DNA of 59,775 nt from Pseudomonadota bacterium (GTDB taxonomy: Bacteria > Desulfobacterota > Desulfobulbia > Desulfobulbales > CALZHT01): positions 1 to 59,775 of the forward strand of contig JAHJJF010000106.1 of assembly GCA_018823135.1 (NCBI GenBank). Direction: 5' to 3'. This document shows positions 49,306 to 58,387 of the stretch, one piece after another. How positions within the stretch are numbered: the stretch's first letter is position 1; every line of letters starts with the position of its first letter. The translations under genes were made by a program, and so were the position numbers. The notes under the pieces are model-generated. The model saw nothing but the letters and a program-made list of their open reading frames with translations. It ran no database searches and had not been told where the DNA came from.

Positions 49306-51966
49306 TTATTCTGTCCCCGTGGGCTTCCCGGCATAATCAGCCAGAGGATACAGCTCCTTGATCATGGAGCGTTCTTCTTTGCGTGTTTTGACCAGGCCGT
49401 CAAGTTTAGCCTCAAGAACATGATTGAGGATTGTCCGGTAGATCGGTCCGGCAGGATACCCCATTTTTTTAAGAACCGCACCGGTTGTAAAAGTTTTCAT
49501 GTGGCGCAGCGTGGTAAAGTAATGGGAAATCAGTTTTTTTGCAGATTTCTTTTTGGTTATCCCCATGAGGTAGAGCACACCTTCATGACTCAGATCATGC
49601 AGCAGCCAGTATGCCTCGCTTGCCCTGAAAGGCGTCCGGCGGTGGAGTGACTGGTCGATTTTGTACACGTCGCTTTTTTCTTTGATCAGGATCTGGCGGT
49701 ATTTTTCCGGCACTTCAAAATTAATGCAAAAAGACAGGACTTCATTCATCGGCGTTCGGGCGGTGAGCGCCAGCAGGTAGACCATCCATAGCTGGCAGGG
49801 TTCATTGAGATACAGGAGTTTATGCCAGGCAATGGCTTTCTGTGTGTCGTCCAGTATGTGTTTGAGGCGCTGATCAAGCTTGAGAGTCGGGCTCAGGAAT
49901 TTCAGCAGATTGAATTGATTCAGGCGGTTTATTGCCGGCAGAGGGTCTTCTTCCGAAAGAATCAGTTGCAGCTCGCCAAAGAACCTGCGTCCGGAAAATC
50001 TGTTGAACAGGTCCATGCGCACGGCATTCTTAATGAGTTTTTCCGTATGCTTTCCAAGGGTAAACCCCATGCGCTGCTCGAAACGGATTGCCCGGAAGAT
50101 CCTGGTCGGGTCCTCGACAAAACTCAAATTGTGCAGGATTCGAATCTGACGATCCTTGAGGTCGCTCTGGCAATTGAAAAAATCGACCATGATGCCGAAT
50201 TTTTCAGGATTCAGATGAATCGCCATGGCATTGACCGTGAAATCCCGGCGGTAAAGGTCAAGTTTTATCGATGAGAGTTCCACGGTGGGCATGGCCGCGG
50301 GATAAGCATAATATTCAAGCCGAGCCGTTGCCACGTCAATTTTGAAACCATCCGGTAATTTGACCACGGCAGTGCTGAATTTTTCATGAATTCTCACCTC
50401 ACCGCCAAGATGTGCGGCAAGTTTTCTTGCAAAGTCGACGCCGTCTCCCTCAATGACGATATCCAGATCAAGATTGTCAACATGGAGCAGCAGGTCCCGG
50501 ACAAATCCGCCCACGGCATAGGCCGCGCAATTGTTCTTTTTGGCAACTTCGCCGATGGTGCGGAGCAGGATGATGATATCTCTGGAAAGGGCTTCCACCA
50601 TGAGGCTGTTGAGATTTCTGTTCCGTTCCGTGGACGGCTGATCGTTTTCCGAAAGCAGATTTTTAGGAAGCCGGGCAGGATCATTGACCAGGAGATTGAG
50701 CAGGTCGGTGCGGGTGATTACGCCCATGATTCCCTTGTCTGAGACAACCGGGATGAATCGCTGGCGATGCTCGATTATCAGTTCCTCAATATCCGAAAGA
50801 GAGGATGACGGCGGTAATGTCACAAAATCAGTGCTCATGTATTCAGACACCGGCAGGTCGCCTAAGCCGTGAAAGATGGCCTTTTCAACAACCCGGCGGG
50901 AGATGAGTCCGAGAATTTTCTTTTTGTCCTTGAATACCGGAAGCACTGTGATGTTGTAGCGGGTGAGTGTCTGGTTGGCATCTTTGATCGGCACATCAGG
51001 CTTGACCGAGATAACCGGTGAAGACATGAGATCCCGGGCAAAACTTTCCGGGCTGACATGTTTGTGAAGCAGTTGGATGAGTTTTTCTTCCGCCTCGATG
51101 AGTGTCATGTTCTTGATGGTTGCCGAAGCTGCCGAGGCATGCCCGCCGCCGCCGAAATCCAGCGCTATTTTTCCGACGTTTACCTCCGGAATCCGGCTTC
51201 TGGCGATAAGATAAATCCGATCGTCCATCCGGGCGATGGCAAAAAGCGTGTTGAGATTTTCCATCACCAGAAAGCGGCGGACCAGCATGGCAAACTCGTC
51301 GACGTAGTCGGGTACGGAAATTTTGGCGACAACAATATCGATTCCCCTGATCGTATAGGTTGTGGCCGAGCGGATCAGTTCGTGCAGAAGAGAGACTTCA
51401 CCGGTTGTGAGCTCCTTGGCGACGAACTGGGATATTTTGTGAAGATCAGCGCCTTTTTTCAGGAGCCAGGCCATTGCTTTGAGATCATCAGCAGTGGTTG
51501 AGTCAAAGGTGAATGAACCGGTGTCTTCATGAATGGCCATGGCCAGAATAGTTGCTTCTTCAGGGGTTATTTTCGTGCGGTTTTTTCTGAACAGATCGGT
51601 AAGGATTGTCGAGGTGGAGCCCACCGGGCGGATCACCTCATAATCACCCTTGATATCGCCCGGGGCATCCTGATGATGGTCGAAAATATGCACCTCGACT
51701 CCTTCTTTATCAAGGAGTTGCTGGAAATTTCCGATTCTTTTCGGCTGGCGCGTATCAACAATGATCAGTTTGGTAATCTCGTCAAGATTGATATTTTTGA
51801 GCCGCTGTACACCGTAATAATGGATTGATTCGACGAAGAAATCCCGGAGGTTTTTTTCCTGTGAGCCGGAAAAAACGCACACCGCATCCGGGTACAGTTT
51901 TTTTGCCATGACCATTGAGGCCATGGCATCGAAATCGGCATTGAGATGTGTGGTGATTACTTCCAT
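49306..51966 (-). CDS. DHH-CBS-tRNA nucleotidyltransferase fusion (A-adding/CCA-adding)
   Basis: The 886-residue protein combines a DHH/DHHA1 phosphoesterase (THLNADFDAMASM; IFDHHQ at about 94-99; GGGGHASAASA), two CBS domains (about 320-440) and a C-terminal class II nucleotidyltransferase (GGFVRDLLL; DLDIVIEGD; YRRDFTVNAMAIHL; EDPTRIFRAIRFEQRM). This architecture is known for enzymes that add A or CC(A) to tRNA 3' ends. The DHH part may hydrolyse nucleotides or oligonucleotides. A possible in vivo division of labour with a separate CC-adding enzyme cannot be judged here. Confidence 0.93.
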   Translation of the reverse strand: MEVITTHLNADFDAMASMVMAKKLYPDAVCVFSGSQEKNLRDFFVESIHYYGVQRLKNINLDEITKLIIVDTRQPKRIGNFQQLLDKEGVEVHIFDHHQDAPGDIKGDYEVIRPVGSTSTILTDLFRKNRTKITPEEATILAMAIHEDTGSFTFDSTTADDLKAMAWLLKKGADLHKISQFVAKELTTGEVSLLHELIRSATTYTIRGIDIVVAKISVPDYVDEFAMLVRRFLVMENLNTLFAIARMDDRIYLIARSRIPEVNVGKIALDFGGGGHASAASATIKNMTLIEAEEKLIQLLHKHVSPESFARDLMSSPVISVKPDVPIKDANQTLTRYNITVLPVFKDKKKILGLISRRVVEKAIFHGLGDLPVSEYMSTDFVTLPPSSSLSDIEELIIEHRQRFIPVVSDKGIMGVITRTDLLNLLVNDPARLPKNLLSENDQPSTERNRNLNSLMVEALSRDIIILLRTIGEVAKKNNCAAYAVGGFVRDLLLHVDNLDLDIVIEGDGVDFARKLAAHLGGEVRIHEKFSTAVVKLPDGFKIDVATARLEYYAYPAAMPTVELSSIKLDLYRRDFTVNAMAIHLNPEKFGIMVDFFNCQSDLKDRQIRILHNLSFVEDPTRIFRAIRFEQRMGFTLGKHTEKLIKNAVRMDLFNRFSGRRFFGELQLILSEEDPLPAINRLNQFNLLKFLSPTLKLDQRLKHILDDTQKAIAWHKLLYLNEPCQLWMVYLLALTARTPMNEVLSFCINFEVPEKYRQILIKEKSDVYKIDQSLHRRTPFRASEAYWLLHDLSHEGVLYLMGITKKKSAKKLISHYFTTLRHMKTFTTGAVLKKMGYPAGPIYRTILNHVLEAKLDGLVKTRKEERSMIKELYPLADYAGKPTGTE

Positions 51967-52466
51967 GTATTTTATTATTACTAATTAGTAGGTATTATAA
52001 CGGGCTTCCCCTGGCACTAAATCAGCTGTGTTATCAACATGTTCACGCACTATTAGTACCGCGAACACATTTCTTCCTTGCATCTTCAGCACCAGTGAAA
52101 ACCTTTCGTGGAGCCGTTTTGATTAATTGAAATTTCATAAAACCTGTCTGGAATTTCCAAGGCGTTAGCTAATGAATATAAGGTAAAGCATGCAGGGAGA
52201 ATTCACAAATAAAAACAGGAGATTAACCGCAAGATCTATTCTATGCAAAAGGAGATGGCATCTGACGGTAAGAGAGTCACCTGATTTACGCCGGATAGCC
52301 GCAATACCGTTCACTTAAGGAGATTGAGAGTTTTTGAATATCGAATATCGAACGTGGAGCCGCAGAATTTTGAAGTAAAATCCGTTCATTCGACATTTGA
52401 TATTCCTCGGAGTCTACGCTTTCCTGGTCGATATTCTGCGGTTCGATCAAATGGACAGTATTACGG
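51967..52466. other. intergenic region with nested inverted repeats
   Basis: This 500-base gap has no supported gene. The right-hand part, 52336-52455, holds a repeat-like structure listed separately. The rest is ordinary AT-rich spacer. Confidence 0.4.
52336..52455. repeat. nested inverted repeat, REP-like element
   Basis: GAATATCGAATATCGAAC (52336-52353) faces an imperfect partner ending TTTGATATTC (52396-52405). CCGCAGAAT (52360-52368) has an exact inverted copy ATTCTGCGG (52433-52441). Similar GAATATCGAATATCGAAC elements are widespread in delta-proteobacterial intergenic regions, from memory. Confidence 0.55.
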
Positions 52467-53387
52467 CTAGCCGCGGGGGTGAAACTTCTGGTGAATAGAT
52501 TTCAGGCGGTTGCTGTCAACATGGGTATAAATCTGGGTTGTGGCAATATCCGAGTGTCCCAGCATGAGCTGGACAGAACGAAGGTCGGCGCCGTTTTCAA
52601 GCAGGTGCGTGGCAAAGGAGTGCCGAAGCACGTGAGGGCTGATTTTTTTCCTGATCCCTGCGCGGGTGGCCGTTTCCTGGATGATCTGCCAGAAGCGCAG
52701 CCGGGTCATGGCCGTGCCCCTCTTGGTGACAAAAAGAAAATCGCTGTGCCGGTGGTTTAATATCCGTCCGCGGCCGTCTTCAAGATAGATTGTAATTTTG
52801 TCCCTTGCCTGTTCGCCAAAAGGGATCAGGCGTTCCTTGCTTCCTTTGCCCAGAACCCGGAGATGTCCGGCCGTGATGTTTAATGATGCAACCGGCAGCT
52901 TGACAAGTTCTGAAACACGCATGCCGGAGGCATACAGCAGGTGGAGCATTGCGGTATTTCGTAAATCCAAGGGGATTCCTGAATCAGGCCCTTCAAGAAG
53001 AGTTGAGACTTCTGTTATGGTAAGGACCTTTGGCAGGGTGCGCTTGGGTTTGGGCAGATCGATAATTCCGGTGGGGTCTTTTGTGATTATTTTTTCGGCA
53101 AGCAGAAAACGAAAAAAAGCACGAAGCGTTGAAACCCTTCGTGCCATGCTGCGGGAGGAAAGGCCTTCTTTATTGCAACTCGCAAGAAAATTCCTGATAT
53201 GCCGGGTTTCAACTTTTGCCGGATCATGGATGCCGGCATTGGTCATGGAAGCGATAAAGAAATTGATATCTGAATGATACGATGAAAGGGTGTTTTCAGA
53301 AAGGCGGCGTTCCGCGGCCAGATAGTGGAGAAATATATCCAGGTTGGATTTGAAAATCTGGGTGGATTTGCTTTGGGAGGCTGACAT
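52467..53387 (-). CDS. xerD: site-specific tyrosine recombinase XerD
   Basis: The 306-residue protein has an N-terminal SAM-like DNA-binding domain (LSENTLSSYHSDINFFI) and the catalytic domain with all active residues: Arg157 (ASGMRVSE), Lys182 (LGKGSKER), His252 and Arg255 (HVLRHSFATHLLENGADL), His278 (LGHSDIATTQIYTHV) and nucleophile Tyr287. The length and spacing match XerC/XerD that resolve chromosome dimers at dif; the HVLRHSFATHLLENGADL block looks more like XerD. No dif-like site was seen nearby. Confidence 0.92.
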   Translation of the reverse strand: MSASQSKSTQIFKSNLDIFLHYLAAERRLSENTLSSYHSDINFFIASMTNAGIHDPAKVETRHIRNFLASCNKEGLSSRSMARRVSTLRAFFRFLLAEKIITKDPTGIIDLPKPKRTLPKVLTITEVSTLLEGPDSGIPLDLRNTAMLHLLYASGMRVSELVKLPVASLNITAGHLRVLGKGSKERLIPFGEQARDKITIYLEDGRGRILNHRHSDFLFVTKRGTAMTRLRFWQIIQETATRAGIRKKISPHVLRHSFATHLLENGADLRSVQLMLGHSDIATTQIYTHVDSNRLKSIHQKFHPRG

Positions 53388-53426
53388 ATCTCCCTTTATA
53401 TACTATCAGAGGAGAAAGCAGGAATA

Positions 53427-53455
53427 GCTTTTCCCCGCATAAAACGGGGAAAAGC
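53427..53455. terminator. hairpin after rpsU
   Basis: GCTTTTCCCCG (53427-53437) and CGGGGAAAAGC (53445-53455) form a perfect 11-bp stem with a 7-base loop, seven bases from the rpsU stop. It has no long T-run beyond the stem. Confidence 0.65.
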
Positions 53456-53461
53456 GTGATA

Positions 53462-53656
53462 TTAGTCTCTATCAGAGCGGAGTTTGAGTTTGCGAATTTT
53501 TCTTTGTGCTTCCGCTGCTTTGCGACGACGCTTGGCACTGGGTTTTTCGTAAGATTCCCGTCTTTTCAGCTCTTTTTTAACACCGTCAAGCTGGAGTTTT
53601 TTCTTAAGAATCCGTATCGCCTGTTCAATATCTCCCTTAACTTCAACTTCGATCAT
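53462..53656 (-). CDS. rpsU: 30S ribosomal protein S21
   Basis: The 64-residue basic protein IEVEVKGDIEQAIRILKKKL ... RRESYEKPSAKRRRKAAEAQ is ribosomal protein S21, part of the 30S platform near the anti-Shine-Dalgarno. The length is typical. It is followed by a hairpin and then xerD on the same strand. Confidence 0.96.
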   Translation of the reverse strand: MIEVEVKGDIEQAIRILKKKLQLDGVKKELKRRESYEKPSAKRRRKAAEAQRKIRKLKLRSDRD

Positions 53657-53837
53657 GGTAACTCCAATAGTATTTATTGATTGTCAATTTACTAATTTAA
53701 TAGTGTAACGCCTTGCCCTGCATTGTTTTTCGATGATTGCCATTCTGGAAAATGTAAAGACCAAGTCAGGCGGCAAGACAAAACATGCTTTATATAAGAT
53801 GATAGGGGTATCTGTCAATTGTTTTTTGTGCCTTAAT

Positions 53838-55229
53838 TCAGGTTGTTTTCTTCTGCGGCGGAAATATCTTTCCCGGATTCAGGATGTTGTTCGGGTCAAA
53901 AAGGTTTTTTATCTCCTGCATCACTGAAAGGGTGTTGGGATCAAGTTCCAGGGGGAGAAATTCCGCCTTGGTGATGCCGATGCCATGTTCTCCGGATAAG
54001 GTGCCCGAGAGGCTGATGACTTTTTCAAAGAGTTGTCTTTTGGCGGTTTCGCCGCGCAGGGCTTCTTCTGGATTGGCTTTATCAAGCATTATATTGACAT
54101 GGATATTGCCGTCTCCGGCATGCCCGAAGGTAAAGATGATAACATCAAGGTCAAGAGCCAGTTGTTCTGTAAAGGCAACAAGTTCTGGAATTTTCGTGCG
54201 GGGAACCACAACGTCTTCGCTGATTTTGTGCGGCTTTAATTGAAAGGCGGCAGGCGAAACAGCACGCCGGGCTGACCAGATGGCTTCGCGTTCTTCATCG
54301 GTATCAGCCTTGCTGATTTCGATAATGCCGGGCTGAGACTGAAGGAAATCCAGTAATTCTTCCGATTGGGTTTCAATGATCTTTTTGTCGCCGTCCAGTT
54401 CGAGAATCAGGATGGCTTCGGTTTGTTCGGGCAGGGAAAAGGGAAGGGATGCAGAAACGATTTTGATCGCCGTCCGGTCCATGTATTCAAGGGTGCATGG
54501 CCGGTGTGATGCTAGAATTTTTGCTACAAGAGCCGTGGCCGCAGCAAGGCTTTCTACAGCGATCAGAAAAGAGACCCGTGCTTCAGGGTTGGTAAGCAGG
54601 CGGAGGATAATTTTTGTAATGATCCCCAGGGTGCCTTCCGATCCCACAAAGAGGCGGGAAAGATCGTAGCCCACCACGCCCTTGGCGGTTCTGGTGCCGG
54701 TGGTAAGTATTCTGCCGTCCGGAAGCACGACTTCAAGGCCCAGGACATAATCTCTGGTGACCCCGTATTTTACGGCGCTTGGGCCTCCGGCGCATTCCGC
54801 CACATTGCCGCCCAGGCTGCAGAATTTATGACTTGCCGGATCCGGCGGATAAAAAAGGCCCAGTTTTTTTACGGCATTCTGGAAATCGCCGGTGATCACC
54901 CCCGGCTCCACCACTGCGATGTGATTTTCCGAATCAATTTCAAGGATGCGGTTGAAGCGGCTCATGGCCATGACCAGGCCGCCGGCTATGGGTAAAGCAC
55001 CACCGGTCATTCCGGTTCCCGCTCCCCGGGGAACCACTGGAAAAGAAAGTTGGTTGGCAAGCCGCATTATTGCTGCGACTTCTTCGGTGTTGCCGGGAAA
55101 GGCAACAGCAGCTGGAGGAAATTCCCGGGCGGTTGCGTCGTAGGAATAGCAGAGCAGTTCTTCAGGGGTTGTGGTCAGATGTTCCTTGCCGATGATTTTT
55201 TCAAGCGCTTTTATGATTTGCTGGTCCAT
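53838..55229 (-). CDS. glcD: FAD-binding glycolate oxidase / D-lactate dehydrogenase, GlcD type
   Basis: The 463-residue flavoprotein oxidises 2-hydroxy acids (glycolate or D-lactate). The FAD-binding PCMH domain has VVPRGAGTGMTGGALP, AVVEPGVITGDFQNAVK, GGNVAECAGGPSAVKYG and GSEGTLGIITKIILRLL. The C-terminal cap has FGHAGDGNIHVNIML and LSGEHGIGITKAEFL. No GlcE or GlcF genes adjoin. The electron acceptor is therefore unknown. Confidence 0.92.
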   Translation of the reverse strand: MDQQIIKALEKIIGKEHLTTTPEELLCYSYDATAREFPPAAVAFPGNTEEVAAIMRLANQLSFPVVPRGAGTGMTGGALPIAGGLVMAMSRFNRILEIDSENHIAVVEPGVITGDFQNAVKKLGLFYPPDPASHKFCSLGGNVAECAGGPSAVKYGVTRDYVLGLEVVLPDGRILTTGTRTAKGVVGYDLSRLFVGSEGTLGIITKIILRLLTNPEARVSFLIAVESLAAATALVAKILASHRPCTLEYMDRTAIKIVSASLPFSLPEQTEAILILELDGDKKIIETQSEELLDFLQSQPGIIEISKADTDEEREAIWSARRAVSPAAFQLKPHKISEDVVVPRTKIPELVAFTEQLALDLDVIIFTFGHAGDGNIHVNIMLDKANPEEALRGETAKRQLFEKVISLSGTLSGEHGIGITKAEFLPLELDPNTLSVMQEIKNLFDPNNILNPGKIFPPQKKTT

Positions 55230-55325
55230 GTCAATGGTTTACGAAATGAGAGGAAGAAGGTAAAGTACTATTTTGTTTGAAGTACCGATTCTCTCTGTGG
55301 ATGTGGGGCGAATGTGGGATTAATT

Positions 55326-55343
55326 AACAGCCTTCAGGCTGTT
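55326..55343. promoter_or_regulatory. hairpin in leader of ddl
   Basis: AACAGCC-TTCA-GGCTGTT is a perfect 7-bp stem with a tetraloop, between the divergent glcD and ddl genes, 41 bases before the ddl ATG. Confidence 0.4.
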
Positions 55344-55383
55344 CTGCGATAACTTAAATGGAATTAAATCAGGATAGTTTTTC

Positions 55384-56316
55384 ATGAACAATAAATTACG
55401 AGTTGCTCTGCTTGCCGGCGGCAAATCAGGGGAACGGGAAGTGTCTCTTAAGGGGGCATTGGAAGTTGAAAAGGCCCTTGATCCGCAAAAATACACGGTG
55501 AAGCGTTATGATCCGGCAAATGATCTTGGCAAACTGGCCGAAGATGCAAAAAACATAGATGTGGCCTTTATCCTGCTCCACGGGGTGTTCGGCGAGGACG
55601 GCACGGTGCAGGGGTATCTTGATCTTCTGGGAATTCCCTATCAGGGCTCCGGGGTGCTTGGCAGTGCCATTGCAATGGATAAAAATCTTGCCAAGGAGTT
55701 GTACCATAACGCCGGACTCCTGGTTGCCGACTGGGTCATGGCACTCCCGCAGGACATTGATTCTCCGGCAGGCCTTGCCGATGAACTTGACCTGCCGCTG
55801 GTCATAAAACCGGTGCGCCAGGGGTCAAGCCTGGGCATGAGTATTGCCGAAACTGAAGAAGAGCTTGGCCGCGGCATCCGCGAGGCATTCAAGTATGATA
55901 ATGCGGTCATGGTGGAGAAATTTATTGCCGGTCGTGAAATTACCGGCGCCGTTCTTGGCAACGACACCCTCGAAGCCTTGCCCATCGTGGAAATTATCCC
56001 TGATCAGAAATACAGATTTTTCGATTATGAAGCCAAGTACCAGCCCGGTGCGACCCGCGAGGTATGTCCTGCTGAAATTGGTCCTGAACTGACCAGGCGG
56101 GCCCAGGATATTGCCGTAACCGCACACAAGGCATTGCTTTTAAGGGGTTATAGCCGGACGGACATGATCATTTCCGGGACGGATATCTATGTGCTTGAGA
56201 CCAACACCATCCCCGGCATGACTTCGACCAGTCTTCTTCCTCAGGCTGCAGCGGCGCAGGGTTTGAGTTTTTCAGCGCTTCTCGACAGGTTGATTGAATT
56301 GGCCCTTGAAGGATAG
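55384..56316 (+). CDS. ddl: D-alanine--D-alanine ligase
   Basis: The 310-residue ATP-grasp enzyme makes the D-Ala-D-Ala dipeptide for peptidoglycan. It has LLAGGKSGEREVSLKGA at the start, LHGVFGEDGTVQGYLDLLGI, the ATP-grasp segments KPVRQGSSLGMS and EKFIAGREITGAVL, and the C-terminal VLETNTIPGMTSTSLLPQA with metal ligands. The length and motifs are standard. It stands apart from the mur cluster. Confidence 0.95.
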   Translation: MNNKLRVALLAGGKSGEREVSLKGALEVEKALDPQKYTVKRYDPANDLGKLAEDAKNIDVAFILLHGVFGEDGTVQGYLDLLGIPYQGSGVLGSAIAMDKNLAKELYHNAGLLVADWVMALPQDIDSPAGLADELDLPLVIKPVRQGSSLGMSIAETEEELGRGIREAFKYDNAVMVEKFIAGREITGAVLGNDTLEALPIVEIIPDQKYRFFDYEAKYQPGATREVCPAEIGPELTRRAQDIAVTAHKALLLRGYSRTDMIISGTDIYVLETNTIPGMTSTSLLPQAAAAQGLSFSALLDRLIELALEG

Positions 56317-56417
56317 TTGTGTTTCTGATCCATACTGCTTGACTCAAGCCTTCTCGCTGTCTACCATCAAAGTAAAGATCCTTTATAATCAATTTCGCTT
56401 GCGGATTGGGTCATGGT

Positions 56418-58226
56418 ATGGAAAAAAAACTCGCGGAATTTATCACCCGGTTTCAGTTACTGGAAGAAAGTGAGCTTTCTCGCGCCAGACAGCACCAGAT
56501 CGCCGCTCTTGAAGACGAATATCAGACCTGGTTTCTCTCTTCGATAATCAGCGAAACGGAAGAAATCCTGGCCCTTGATCCGTCGCAACCCACCCGGAAA
56601 ATCCTTGAACTTGCAGCCAAGCTTATCGTCAAGCATCTCTTTGCCGATGCCGCAACCATCAGGATCATCGAGCCGGATGATATGCGGATGACCAGTTTCG
56701 GAGCCTATGGCGTTTCCAATTATGACCGGCTCGCCTCCGTCCCGCTCAAGGAATCCATCTCAGGTCTGGTGGTCCAGCAGAAAAAAGCCATAGCCGTACC
56801 CGATATTTTTGAACATCCTCTTTTCAAGGATAAAACCATTGTCAAGGCCCGCGGCTTTCATTCGCTTCTGGCCGTGCCGCTCTTTAATCCGGTGCCGATG
56901 CTTGCCACCGGGGAAGACCTTCTCGGCACCATGCAGATTTATTACAAGGAGAAGGGGCGAAAATTCACCGACCTGGAAATTACCCATGCCGAGTTGCTGT
57001 CCCGGCGCATCAGTTTTGTCCTTGCCAAGAAAAAGATCCTCGATCTTCAGAAGCTGAACCGGCGCAAAGAGACCATCATAAACAATATCTTCTTCAAGCT
57101 CAGTCGCCGCGAAGGGATCAAGCTTAAAGATCTTTTTATCCTGCTTGTCCCGGAACTGGACGAAATGCTTGGCGTGCAGGGCTGCTCTCTGTTAACCGTT
57201 TCAGACGACCGGCAACATATCCATCTTGAAGCCTCCTATCCATCGGATGTGAATTATTATGAAGCCAATTACAGCTATACGGTTTCCCATCATCCGTATT
57301 TTCAGGCGGCGATTTCCGGAACAAAGTCCATCGGCGACGGCAAATATGAAAGGATCACCCCATCCTATATTCTGGTCAAGAACCCTATTAAAAGTTCTTT
57401 GATCAGCGACCGGCTTCATGATCTGGTGAAGGAACATAATATTCATTCCATTCTTTTCGTTCCCCTGAAAGTTGTCGGCGAGGTCCGGCATCTGATGATT
57501 TTTTTCGCCACCAGGCATCGCCAGGCCTTTACTGAAGAAGAGGTGGAGCTGATAACCTTTTTCGGTAAGGAAATCATGAAGGCATCGAAGCTGGAGTTTC
57601 TGGATGATGTGCTGCATGACATCAAGAATCCTGCCATCGCTCTTGCCGGATTTTCAAATCGCGTCCTGAAACTCATGGAAAATGAAAACCTGGAGGATGT
57701 CCGGTCGAAGCTGACCTCCTATGTTGAGATCATGGCCTCGGAAGCGGCCCGTATGCAGGATCTCGCCCAGGCGATGAGCGGTTCCGGTCGTGAGGAGGAA
57801 TTGAATCTTGCCGCTATCCTCCGGCAACGGGTCAGTATTTTTCGTGAAGTTGTGTATGAATCAAAGCTGCAACATGTGGAATTGCACGAACCTGATCTGG
57901 AAGAAAATCTGGTGGTTTACTGCCCCCGATACGGCCTTGAGAGAATCCTGGACAACCTGTTGAGTAACGCCATAAAGGCGGTGCCCAAAAAAGGCGGCAG
58001 CGTCAGGATTCAAGGCTTTCTGGATAACGATATGGTGACCCTGATCGTTGAAAACAGCGGCGAAATTTCCCAGGAGCATTTAGAGAATATCAAGAATGCC
58101 CAAGTCCGGGGCCGGGGGCTCAACATCATTTCAAGATTCGTCACCGCGAATCACGGCAATATGGACATCGAGGCCCGAAAGGGCTCCACCCGAATTGTCA
58201 TAACCCTTCCCAGAGCGCAATGCTGA
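56418..58226 (+). CDS. GAF-domain sensor histidine kinase
   Basis: The 602-residue cytosolic kinase has a first GAF domain at about 55-205 (IRIIEPDDMRMTSFGAYGVS; VPDIFEHPLFKDKTI), a second GAF at about 230-385 and then the kinase core. The H-box is LDDVLHDIKNPAIALAGF (His about 400). The ATPase domain has LERILDNLLSNAIKAV and GRGLNIISRFV, but the G1 box is weak (VENSGEISQ instead of DNGxG). It has no membrane segment. A partner regulator is not next to it. The ATG at 56418 is preferred over the TTG at 56406. Confidence 0.87.
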   Translation: MEKKLAEFITRFQLLEESELSRARQHQIAALEDEYQTWFLSSIISETEEILALDPSQPTRKILELAAKLIVKHLFADAATIRIIEPDDMRMTSFGAYGVSNYDRLASVPLKESISGLVVQQKKAIAVPDIFEHPLFKDKTIVKARGFHSLLAVPLFNPVPMLATGEDLLGTMQIYYKEKGRKFTDLEITHAELLSRRISFVLAKKKILDLQKLNRRKETIINNIFFKLSRREGIKLKDLFILLVPELDEMLGVQGCSLLTVSDDRQHIHLEASYPSDVNYYEANYSYTVSHHPYFQAAISGTKSIGDGKYERITPSYILVKNPIKSSLISDRLHDLVKEHNIHSILFVPLKVVGEVRHLMIFFATRHRQAFTEEEVELITFFGKEIMKASKLEFLDDVLHDIKNPAIALAGFSNRVLKLMENENLEDVRSKLTSYVEIMASEAARMQDLAQAMSGSGREEELNLAAILRQRVSIFREVVYESKLQHVELHEPDLEENLVVYCPRYGLERILDNLLSNAIKAVPKKGGSVRIQGFLDNDMVTLIVENSGEISQEHLENIKNAQVRGRGLNIISRFVTANHGNMDIEARKGSTRIVITLPRAQC

Positions 58227-58387
58227 TTTTTTCTGTGTTTGCTTACCTTTAATTAAATATTCACCTTTCAATCATTCATAAATCCGAAGCTGATAACCTC
58301 TTGAATTTGCCTGTCAAGCAGGGTAGTCTTTTTGGAAAATCTGTATGCCCCCTTTACCAACATTTGTGAGAGGAGAAAGGCTCGCGT

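Noticed and set aside
49044-49361. 105-codon open frame opposite the tRNA nucleotidyltransferase end
   Set aside because: It overlaps the 3' end of a certain gene and runs through repeat-like DNA with no ribosome site.
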